A stretch of 40,991 bases of DNA. It comes from an uncultured Verrucomicrobia subdivision 3 bacterium (lineage in GTDB: Bacteria > Verrucomicrobiota > Verrucomicrobiia > Limisphaerales > UBA11358). The stretch lies in the NCBI GenBank assembly GCA_903888765.1, contig CAISVF010000507.1, positions 1 through 40,991 on the forward strand, in the 5' to 3' direction. The notes under the pieces were generated by a model, which made no database searches, was not told where the DNA came from, and was given only the letters and a program-made list of their open reading frames with translations. This document shows positions 34,668 to 40,991 of the stretch, in pieces. The translations under genes and the position numbers were made by a program. Numbering within the stretch: position 1 is the first letter of the stretch; each line of letters opens with the position of its first letter.

Positions 34668-35651
34668 TTACCGGACGGCTTGCAGGGCGCGCTTGACGGC
34701 GGCGAGGACTTTGCGCTGCACGGACAGCGGGGTGCCGACGATGCGCGCGCCCGCCGCTGCCGGATGGCCACCGCCTCCGAAAAGGCCGCAGATTTCACTG
34801 ACATTCACCTGACTGCTTTTTGAGCGCAGGCTGATCCGCGTCAGCGCCGGCTCCAACTCTTCGAAAACGCAGGCCACCACCACCGGCTCAATGGCCCGGA
34901 TGTGATCGATCAAGCCCTCGGTATCATTGCTTTCCGCGCCGGTGCGGTGAAAATCCTCCTGCTTCAGCCAGAACCAGGCGATGCGATCGTGATCCGCCAG
35001 GCGGAATTTGCTATAAACATGTTTCAACAGTTTCGCGCGGGAAAGCGGATACGACTGGTACACCTCATCGCAGATTTTCGCGAGGCTGGCACCGCGCGTG
35101 ACGAGTTCCGCACCGGCGTGAAACGTGCCCGGCCGGGTGGTGGGATATTGGAATGAGCCGGTGTCCGTGGAAATGGCGGTAAACAGCAGGTCGGCAATCG
35201 GCTTATTGATCGGCCAGCGGGCGACTTTCATCAGCCGATAAATCAGTTCGCCGCAGGAAGGCTCGCGCGGCGAAACCCAGTTCACGTCGGCGTAGCGGGT
35301 GTTACTTTCGTGATGGTCGATATTGATGAAGACTTTCCGGTCGCCGATGCAATCGCCAGCGCAGCCGAGCCGCTCAAAACTCGCGCAATCGGTGGCAATG
35401 ACGCAATCAAATTTCCGACCGGCCCGAGGCTTTTCGAAGCGGCCCTCGGCATTGAGAAATTTATATTTTTGGGGAACGGCATCATGGTTCCAGACCGTCA
35501 CCTGTTTGCCTTCATGCTCCAGCGCGAGCGCCAGGGCTAATTGCGATCCGATGCAATCGCCATCCGGGCGGACATGTCCGACGATGCAAAAAGTCTGGTG
35601 CTCCCGGATGATTTCGAGGATTCGATCAATGATTTTCGGATAACTTTTCAC
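34668..35651 (-). CDS. nrnA: DHH/DHHA1 phosphoesterase, NrnA-like oligoribonuclease / pAp phosphatase
   Basis: 327 residues. The DHH domain has GHVRPDGDCIGSQLALALAL (the D-x-D metal motif), VIATDCAS and the signature NIDHHESN. The DHHA1 domain ends with the substrate-binding GGGGHPAAAGARI. This matches the NrnA/Orn-replacement family, which degrades short RNAs and 3'-phosphoadenosine 5'-phosphate. It starts with GTG overlapping the rbfA stop (GTGA), as expected for the conserved rbfA-nrnA-truB order. Confidence 0.94.
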   Translation of the reverse strand: MKSYPKIIDRILEIIREHQTFCIVGHVRPDGDCIGSQLALALALEHEGKQVTVWNHDAVPQKYKFLNAEGRFEKPRAGRKFDCVIATDCASFERLGCAGDCIGDRKVFINIDHHESNTRYADVNWVSPREPSCGELIYRLMKVARWPINKPIADLLFTAISTDTGSFQYPTTRPGTFHAGAELVTRGASLAKICDEVYQSYPLSRAKLLKHVYSKFRLADHDRIAWFWLKQEDFHRTGAESNDTEGLIDHIRAIEPVVVACVFEELEPALTRISLRSKSSQVNVSEICGLFGGGGHPAAAGARIVGTPLSVQRKVLAAVKRALQAVR

Positions 35652-36025
35652 GGGGCTTCAGCGGGGCCGCGCTCCGGTGGCGCGGTTTTTTCCAGTTCAT
35701 CCAGAATCTGCAGGACCCGATTGCCGCGCTCGATGGAATCATCCGCGATGAATTTCAAGGTCGGGGTGTATTTTAACACCACCGCCTTGGCCACCAAGCT
35801 TTGAATGCGGATCCGGTTTTGCTCCAGCATCTGGAGGCCGTGCTTTTGCTGGGTGGCATTGCCAAGAATGGTGACGAAGACCACGGCGGATCGGAGATCG
35901 CCGCCGACATCCACATCATTGACCGTGATGAGGCCCACATCGCTGACGTTAAACTCGCGCCGGATGGCCTCACCGATCGCCCGCCGCAACAGCTCGCACA
36001 CGCGTTCATGCCGAAGATTAGACAT
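35648..36025 (-). CDS. rbfA: 30S ribosome-binding factor RbfA
   Basis: 125 residues with the family start RHERVCELLRRAIGEAIRREF. The KH-like strand GLITVNDVDVGGDLRSAVVFVTILG and the late KYTPTLKFIADDSIERGNRVLQIL segment also match. RbfA assists 16S rRNA maturation and cold adaptation. A Pro/Glu tail (APPERGPAEAP) ends the protein. It lies 77 bases downstream of infB and overlaps nrnA by four. Confidence 0.95.
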   Translation of the reverse strand: MSNLRHERVCELLRRAIGEAIRREFNVSDVGLITVNDVDVGGDLRSAVVFVTILGNATQQKHGLQMLEQNRIRIQSLVAKAVVLKYTPTLKFIADDSIERGNRVLQILDELEKTAPPERGPAEAP

Positions 36026-36102
36026 GGTTGATCATGGTTTTAAGGGTTGCCTGGGGAATCGGAGCAACGCATTAATCCGGCCGCGACTCCCGCTTAAACA
36101 GC

Positions 36103-38652
36103 TCACAATTTCGCCGCGATTTTTTCAACGGCGTAACATTCAATCGCGTCGCCCACCTGAAATTCGCCAAATCCCTCAATTCGGATACCGCACTCCATGC
36201 CGGCGCGGACTTCATTCGCCTCGTCCTGAAACCGGCGCAATGACTGGGTGACGCCCTCGTAAATGACATCCTTGCGGCGGCGCACGCGCACTTTCCCGCG
36301 CACGATGCGGCCCGTGGTGACCATGCAGCCGGCCACGGGAATGCCCTTGGACAATTCGAAAATCTGACGCACTTCCGCCGAGCCCACGACGGTGTCCTTA
36401 AGGTCGGGATCCAGCAAGCCGGCCATGGAATCCTTCACCTGATCAATCAATTCATAGATGATGGCGTACAGCTTGATTTGCACGCCGGCATGTTTCGCCT
36501 TTTCCGAGGCGGTGCTATCCAGCCGGGTGTGAAATCCGAGGATGACGGCCTTGGAGGCGGATGCGAGCGCCACATCGTTTTCCGTGATGGTGCCGACATC
36601 GCTGTGCAAGACTTCGAGGGAAACCTTGTCGGACTCGATCTTTTTAAGGGCTTCCACAATTGCTTCGACCGAACCCTGCGTGTCCGCCTTGACCACCACA
36701 CGCAACACCTTGCTCGCCGCCGCTTCGAGCGACGCAAACAGGTTCTCCAGCGTGACCTTGGAGCGGTTTTCCAAATCCTGGCTCTTGGCTTCCATGGCGC
36801 GTTCTTCGGCAAGCGACCGCGCGGCTTTTTCATCGTCCACCGAACTGAATTCCCAGCCGGCTTCGGGCACGCCATTGAGACCCAGCACGCTGACAGCCAC
36901 GGACGGGCCGGCTTCTTTCAAGCGCTGGCCTTCCTCGTTGATGAGCGCGCGCACTTTGCCGTAAAACTCGCCGCAGATCACGACGTCGCCGAGATGCAGC
37001 GTGCCCTTGCGCACCAGTACCGTGGCGGTCGGCCCGCCCGGCGAAACGCCGGATTCAATCACGTTGCCCTTGGCATTCCGGTTGGGGTTGGCCTTTAGCT
37101 CCAGCAGGTCGGCCTGGAGCAAAATCATTTCGAGCAATTTATCAATGCCCTGTTTGGTGAGGGCAGAGCACTCCACGAAAATGGTGTCGCCGCCCCAATC
37201 GTCCGGCACCAGCCCTTTTTCCTGCAATTGCTGGCGCACCTTCAAAGGATTGGCGTTGGGATGATCGCATTTGTTGACGGCCACGAGGATCGGCACTTTC
37301 GCGGCGCGCGCATGCGCCAGCGCTTCCAGGGTTTGCGGCATGACGCCGTCATTCGCCGCGACGACGAGGACCACAATATCCGTGACGTTGGCCCCGCGGG
37401 CGCGCATGGAGCTGAACGCGGCGTGGCCGGGGGTATCCAGGAAAGTGATTTGCGCGAGCTCGCCTTTCCGCTCGGGATGCGGCACCGCAATGGTGTAGGC
37501 ACCGATGTGCTGCGTAATGCCGCCGGCCTCACCGGCGACGACGTTCGCTTTGCGGATGACGTCCAGCAAACTGGTTTTGCCGTGGTCCACATGGCCCATG
37601 ATCGTCACGACGGGCGCGCGCGGCTTGAGATCCTCCAGCTTGTCGTCCACGTCGAGTTCGACTTTTTTCTCGGACTGATGAACGATGCCTTCGCCCTTAG
37701 CGCGTTTTTCCGCTTCCAGCTTGAAGCCATAGTGCGCACAAATCTGCGTGGCAATTTTCTCGTCAATGGACTGGTTGACCGTGGCCATGACCTTGAGTTT
37801 CATCAACTCGGCAATGATGGCGAACGGCTTTTGCTTCAAAGCCTCAGCCAGGGCGCGCACCACAATGGGCGGCTTGATGGTGATGATCTGGGCGTCGGAG
37901 GGCAGCGAGATTTTCGGCTGGGCCGGTGCGGCCGGGCGCGGCGGTGGTTGACCCGGCAAAGGGCGACCGTCGCGACCGCGCTGCATCGGATGGCGCGAAT
38001 CACCCCGCTGAGGCTGACCTGGCCGCACGTTGGAGGAAGTTGTTCCCGGCCGCGCGGCGGACGGTGCCGATCCAGGACGCTGGGGACCGCCGCGGTCCCG
38101 ATCACCGGGACGGGAGGAGCCGGGGCGCGGAGCGAGCTGAATAAAACCAACCTTGTCACCAATTTTTGGTGCCGGGGGTGGAGGCGGGGGCGGGGGCACC
38201 ACGGGCGCGGGCGCAGGCGCCGGTGCCATCACTGGAACGGGAGCCGGAGCAACCGGCTGAGAAAGGGCGCTGTCTGGAGCCAGCGTGGGCGCGGGAGCGG
38301 CGGAGGGAGCTTCTGCTACCGGAGCGATCGCGACCGGCTCAGGCACGGAAATTTCTATGACTGGTTCCGGTTCCGGCGCTGGTTCGGGCTCCGGCTCTGG
38401 CGCGTGGATAACTACGATTTTGTCATCGACAGGCTCGGCCTTGGGCTTTTCCTCGACGGGAGGGTGGGCAAGCCGTGCGGCGACTGCCGGGTTGGTCTTG
38501 ATGATTTCCTCCTCAAGCCATTCGGCGCTGATTTTATCGAGGGAGCTGGAGGGAACCTTGGCGGCGGCAATGCTCAATTCCTTCGCCTTGATGAGCACTT
38601 CTTTGCTCTCGAGGCCAAGTTTCTTCGCAATGTCGTAGATACGAACGGGCAT
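36103..38652 (-). CDS. infB: translation initiation factor IF-2
   Basis: 849 residues. The N-terminus has the IF2N fold ([24 protein letters not shown]). A long Pro/Ala-rich linker follows (about 65-250, [12 protein letters not shown] and [19 protein letters not shown]), then a second IF2N domain ([21 protein letters not shown]). The G domain has G1 GHVDHGKTS (about 355-363), G3 [15 protein letters not shown] (about 403), G4 NKCD (about 459) and G5 SALT. C-terminal domains end [13 protein letters not shown]. It recruits fMet-tRNA to the 30S subunit. The order nusA-infB-rbfA is the usual one; the small ylxR gene is absent between nusA and infB. Confidence 0.97.
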   Translation of the reverse strand: MPVRIYDIAKKLGLESKEVLIKAKELSIAAAKVPSSSLDKISAEWLEEEIIKTNPAVAARLAHPPVEEKPKAEPVDDKIVVIHAPEPEPEPAPEPEPVIEISVPEPVAIAPVAEAPSAAPAPTLAPDSALSQPVAPAPVPVMAPAPAPAPVVPPPPPPPPAPKIGDKVGFIQLAPRPGSSRPGDRDRGGPQRPGSAPSAARPGTTSSNVRPGQPQRGDSRHPMQRGRDGRPLPGQPPPRPAAPAQPKISLPSDAQIITIKPPIVVRALAEALKQKPFAIIAELMKLKVMATVNQSIDEKIATQICAHYGFKLEAEKRAKGEGIVHQSEKKVELDVDDKLEDLKPRAPVVTIMGHVDHGKTSLLDVIRKANVVAGEAGGITQHIGAYTIAVPHPERKGELAQITFLDTPGHAAFSSMRARGANVTDIVVLVVAANDGVMPQTLEALAHARAAKVPILVAVNKCDHPNANPLKVRQQLQEKGLVPDDWGGDTIFVECSALTKQGIDKLLEMILLQADLLELKANPNRNAKGNVIESGVSPGGPTATVLVRKGTLHLGDVVICGEFYGKVRALINEEGQRLKEAGPSVAVSVLGLNGVPEAGWEFSSVDDEKAARSLAEERAMEAKSQDLENRSKVTLENLFASLEAAASKVLRVVVKADTQGSVEAIVEALKKIESDKVSLEVLHSDVGTITENDVALASASKAVILGFHTRLDSTASEKAKHAGVQIKLYAIIYELIDQVKDSMAGLLDPDLKDTVVGSAEVRQIFELSKGIPVAGCMVTTGRIVRGKVRVRRRKDVIYEGVTQSLRRFQDEANEVRAGMECGIRIEGFGEFQVGDAIECYAVEKIAAKL

Positions 38653-38745
38653 AAATATTTTTGACTGCCGCCGACCGGAATGTGCACTTTGCCGACATGG
38701 CTTAAATCACAATCCGCTCAACTATTCCGGCTGACACCATAAAAC

Positions 38746-40023
38746 CTAACTATGGGCGGAGCCGCCGCCACTCGAATGCCGGCGCATGGCTTCAGTCCGG
38801 GCGGATTCCAAAATGGCCGCCGCCTGTTCGCCTATCTCCGGAATATCCGCAATATCGGCAGGCTCAGCCTGCAATAAATCATCCAGCCGGGTGACTCCGG
38901 CATGCACCAGGGCATCCGCCTGTTCGCGGGAAATGCCCGGAACCGTGGCGATCTGGGCGATGGCTTCCGCCACCTTCTCGTCAAATCCTTTGATGACGAC
39001 ATGCTCGGCGTTAATTTCCACATCCCAGCCGGTCAACCGCTGCGTCAGGCGGGCATTCTGGCCGCGCTTGCCGATGGCCAGGGAAAGCTGGTCTTCGCTC
39101 ACCAAAATATGCAGGCGCTTGCGCACTTCGTCCGCCTCAATGCTGCGCACCTTGGCCGGCTCCAGCGCCTTGGTTACGAAGGTCTTGATGTCGGAGGACC
39201 ACGGAATGACATCCACTTTTTCGTTGTTCAACTCACGGACAATATTTTTAACGCGCTGCCCGCGCAGCCCCACGCAGGCTCCGACCGGATCCACTTTGGA
39301 ATCACGGGAATAAACCGCCATCTTGGTCCGGAAACCGGGTTCGCGGGCGATTCCCTTGATTTCAATCGTGCCGTCATTAATTTCCGAGACTTCCAGCTGA
39401 AACAGCTTAACAATGAAACGCGTGTCGGCGCGGGACAAAATAATTTCGGGTCCGCGGTCGCCTTCCTGCACGGCTTTGACAAAACAGCGAATGCGTTCTC
39501 CCACCTGATATTCCTCGGTGGGCACGCGCTCCTTATTGGGCATAATGGCCTCGTATTTGCCCAGATCGAGAATCACATCCGAACGGTCAAAGCGGCGCAC
39601 GGTGCCGCTGACGATATCGCCCACGCGGTCCTTGTATTCGGTCAGCAGCATGGCCTTCTCCGCCTGACGCACTTTCTGCATCAGCGCCTGTTTGGCGTAC
39701 TGCGCCGCGATGCGGCCAAAGCCCTGAGGCGTGACTTCCTTTTCAATTTCGTCACCGACTTTGGCATCCGCCTTGAGGCGGCGGGCATCAAACACCGAAA
39801 TCTGGTCGTGCTGGGAAATCACTTTGTCCGCGACGATAAGTTTGGCAAATGCCTTGATATCGCCGTTTTTGGAATCCATCACGACGCGCAGCTCGCGGGC
39901 GGGGCCGACGGCCTTCTTGGCAGCCTGCAACAATGCCTCCTGGACGGCAGCCATGAGAACCTCACGACTGACGCCTTTTTCGCGCTCCCAAAATTCTAAA
40001 CCGGCTAAAAAATCTGCATTCAT
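38746..40023 (-). CDS. nusA: transcription termination/antitermination factor NusA
   Basis: 425 residues. The N-terminal polymerase-binding domain (1-130) is followed by an S1 domain (GDIVSGTVRRFDRSDVILDLGKYEAIMP), KH1 (DPVGACVGLRGQRVKNIVREL), KH2 (LAIGKRGQNARLTQRLTGWDVEI) and a C-terminal helix-hairpin-helix region (GISREQADALVHAGVTRLDDLLQAEPADIADIP). It ends in HSSGGGSAHS. It is normally preceded by rimP; here no gene lies within 968 bases upstream. The leader carries a promoter and a terminator-like hairpin. Confidence 0.97.
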   Translation of the reverse strand: MNADFLAGLEFWEREKGVSREVLMAAVQEALLQAAKKAVGPARELRVVMDSKNGDIKAFAKLIVADKVISQHDQISVFDARRLKADAKVGDEIEKEVTPQGFGRIAAQYAKQALMQKVRQAEKAMLLTEYKDRVGDIVSGTVRRFDRSDVILDLGKYEAIMPNKERVPTEEYQVGERIRCFVKAVQEGDRGPEIILSRADTRFIVKLFQLEVSEINDGTIEIKGIAREPGFRTKMAVYSRDSKVDPVGACVGLRGQRVKNIVRELNNEKVDVIPWSSDIKTFVTKALEPAKVRSIEADEVRKRLHILVSEDQLSLAIGKRGQNARLTQRLTGWDVEINAEHVVIKGFDEKVAEAIAQIATVPGISREQADALVHAGVTRLDDLLQAEPADIADIPEIGEQAAAILESARTEAMRRHSSGGGSAHS

Positions 40024-40063
40024 ACGCTAATCAGCGGCACCCTACCCGGCGACACGCAGCGAA

Positions 40064-40097
40064 CAAAAAAGTCGGAAAGACCTTTGTCTCCGACTTT
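40064..40097 (-). terminator. terminator-like hairpin in the nusA leader (possible attenuator)
   Basis: On the minus strand, AAAGTCGGA and TCCGACTTT arms (40089-40097 and 40068-40076) pair over 9 bases, and an inner GAC...GTC extends the stem. The hairpin is followed by a run of T (A run on plus, 40065-40070). It lies 41 bases before the nusA ATG and downstream of the promoter at 40139-40167. A transcript from that promoter must pass through it to reach nusA, as in an attenuator. It could also terminate a short leader RNA. Confidence 0.8.
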
Positions 40098-40138
40098 CGC
40101 ACGCTGGTTGGCCAGCAAATAAACCGCTTTGTGTTGGA

Positions 40139-40167
40139 ACAATATAGAGACTAACAACCATCGTCAA
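40139..40167 (-). promoter_or_regulatory. sigma-70-type promoter for nusA
   Basis: On the minus strand, TTGACG (40162-40167, 5/6 to the -35 consensus) is followed after 17 bases by TATTGT (40139-40144, 4/6). An overlapping TATATT (40141-40146, 5/6) lies at 15-base spacing. Transcription would start near 40132 and give a leader of about 110 bases before nusA. Confidence 0.6.
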
Positions 40168-40215
40168 GTGTAAACGCCAAGCTTCGCCGCGCCGAAAAAG
40201 ACCCACCAGCACCTA

Positions 40216-40302
40216 CCAGGGCGAGAAGTGCTCTGCACGCCGCTCGCCTGGCAACAAACAGGTTCGGGTTCGCCACGACGGTGCGCAGAGGTCTGCGCGC
40301 AC
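40216..40302. other. two inverted repeats upstream of the nusA promoter
   Basis: CCAGGGCGAG (40216-40225) pairs with CTCGCCTGG (40243-40251), with one bulged base, and encloses GTGC-TCT-GCAC. A second inverted repeat, GTGCGCAGA with TCTGCGCGCAC (40281-40302), lies 30 bases away. These could be protein-binding sites or part of an RNA; no promoter orientation is evident. Confidence 0.4.
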
Positions 40303-40365
40303 TACCACGTTCGGACATGGCAGAACGCGTCATTCAGATCGGGGAAGGAAAGGCAAAATCGGTCC

Positions 40366-40386
40366 ATTTCCGGTACGATTTCCGGT
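40366..40386. repeat. direct repeat ATTTCCGGT
   Basis: ATTTCCGGT occurs at 40366-40374 and 40378-40386, a 12-base step, at the left border of the repeat-rich region. Confidence 0.6.
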
Positions 40387-40596
40387 CCGTTTGGGTGGAT
40401 GATTTTTGCAGTTTACCCCCTTCGGATCGGACCAAACAGGGCTGTACATTTTAAAAGGTAAAAAAACGCCCTGTCGGATGTCCGGTTTTGTCACAATGTG
40501 TCGTGTCAAAATTTTCTCCGCGCGGTTAAAAACCACCTCTTTTATAGATGCATCACCGAGAGTCACACACTGGCCCTACGGGAGCCGGAACGCCAC

Positions 40597-40832
40597 AAAA
40601 ACTTTACCAGTTTCTTTACTTTTTCTTTACCACCCCCTCGGAAAAATTATCGAAATTCCTCAGCAAAATCGCGAAACTTTACCATTTCTTTACCACTTTC
40701 GTTTTTACGGGTGGTTAAGTTTTGCAGATTTCCCCAACTGCTACAATTTACCACTAAAAGGGTGTTTTTTTAGCTCATGCTTTACCGGTTTTTGCCGATT
40801 TTTACCACTACCGCAAAACTTTATCATTTATC
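40597..40832. repeat. TTTACC direct-repeat array
   Basis: TTTACC occurs at 40603, 40626, 40678, 40689, 40747, 40781 and 40801. One-mismatch variants occur at 40615, 40704, 40820 and 40827. Steps of 11-12 bases separate 40603/40615/40626 and 40678/40689. A longer shared unit is AAACTTTACCA followed by TTTCTTTAC. Confidence 0.75.
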
Positions 40833-40910
40833 CCGTTGCTGCCTCTCCGGAGTGGAGTAAGCAGGCCAATATGCTATCCAAGGTAGTATTGGTACCGATA
40901 AATGGCGGTT

Positions 40911-40950
40911 TTTGTCACATTTTGTCATAAAATGTCATATTTTGTCCTGC
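40911..40950. repeat. four tandem 10-base TGTC iterons
   Basis: Four consecutive 10-base units, each with TGTC at the same place (TTTGTCACAT, TTTGTCATAA, AATGTCATAT, TTTGTCCTGC), occupy 40911-40950. A related GGTTTTGTCACA occurs at 40484-40495 in the same orientation. Confidence 0.9.
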
Positions 40951-40991
40951 CGTTTTTTTTGCGCGCCAATTAAATCTACTTTTTTTGTACA

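Larger units (their letters stand above)
40443..40991. repeat. AT-rich repeat field, possible mobile-element end or iteron region
   Basis: No convincing gene is seen. Composition falls to roughly 40% GC, against about 58% elsewhere (estimated by eye). TGTC cores recur at 10-base steps near the right (40913, 40923, 40933, 40943) and the left (40479, 40489, 40499, with extra copies at 40472 and 40504). Between them, TTTACC or close variants occur at least ten times, several 11-12 bases apart. The palindrome TGTACA stands at both edges (40443-40448 and 40986-40991). The region may be an element end, a non-autonomous element or an array of regulator or replication-protein sites. The window ends here, so the context to the right is unknown. 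Confidence 0.6.

Noticed and set aside
37228-38664. Long plus-strand open frame (478 residues) opposite infB
   Set aside because: It mirrors the GC-rich infB codons; composition is dominated by Arg/Gly/His and no domain is recognisable.
38902-39999. Plus-strand open frame (365 residues) opposite nusA
   Set aside because: Antisense shadow of nusA, with no family motif.
40330-40566. Open frame of 78 residues on minus before nusA
   Set aside because: No motif, no start signal and it spans short direct repeats. It looks like chance.
40406-40930. Open frame of 174 residues on plus in the repeat field
   Set aside because: It reads through the TTTACC and TGTC repeats, has no recognisable motif, is full of Phe/Leu/Pro from the AT-rich repeats and has no ribosome-binding site.
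40443-40991. CRISPR array or CAST transposon
   Set aside because: Repeats are only 6-10 bases without uniform spacers, and no cas or transposase gene is in the window. The TGTACA edges and TGTC repeats are only suggestive of a Tn7-like end.

Overview
The window looks like chromosome of a verrucomicrobium, probably a soil or freshwater member related to Pedosphaera/Limisphaerales. This is inferred from gene content, not from a database match. The evidence is a DUF1501/DUF1800 gene pair, an ECF-type sigma factor carrying a long membrane and TPR extension, pseudopilins with FTLVE leaders, a PEP-CTERM-like exported protein, and moderately high GC (about 58-60% by eye). Almost everything lies on the minus strand. 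Only a small protein, ruvB and the PEP-CTERM-like gene are on the plus strand.

Layout from left to right: (1) 1-1627: a small hypothetical protein and ruvB on plus. (2) 1646-4575: a DEAD-box RNA helicase translationally coupled to an RGG-rich protein of unknown function. (3) 5009-5849: smpB and the RNA polymerase omega subunit, separated by a clear intrinsic terminator. (4) 6164-13964: a PEP-CTERM-like protein, then a minus-strand cluster of a 1675-residue modular DUF1800 protein, a Tat-exported DUF1501 protein and a small exported protein with a GspG-like C-terminus. (5) 14262-30606: a large type II secretion gene cluster read from right to left as periplasmic protein, gspE, F, G, H, I, J, K, L, M, C, D. 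It is followed by a sensor histidine kinase and a membrane-tethered sigma factor. (6) 30876-32726: the housekeeping sigma factor rpoD, with its own terminator. (7) 32986-40023: a translation/maturation cluster nusA-infB-rbfA-nrnA-truB-ribF. (8) 40024-40991: nearly 1 kb with no convincing gene. It holds a nusA leader with a promoter and a terminator-like hairpin, then an AT-rich field of short phased repeats that runs to the window edge.

The genes form coherent units. The gsp cluster encodes the ATPase, platform, pseudopilins, assembly proteins and outer-membrane secretin of a type II secretion machine. The prepilin peptidase and pilotin are not in the window. The secretin is encoded by two consecutive genes, broken inside its N3 domain, and each half has its own signal peptide. 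Many gsp genes overlap by 1-26 bases, suggesting co-translation. The histidine kinase and sigma-factor fusion at the downstream end may report on the envelope or regulate secreted products, but no target is visible. The DUF1501/DUF1800 cluster next to it encodes exported multidomain proteins that could be cargo or surface proteins.

The points most worth a second look are the split secretin, the phased repeat field at the right edge, the terminator-like hairpin between the nusA promoter and its start codon, the 7-base tandem repeats inside the leader-peptide codons of gspG and gspJ, and the sigma-membrane-TPR fusion.
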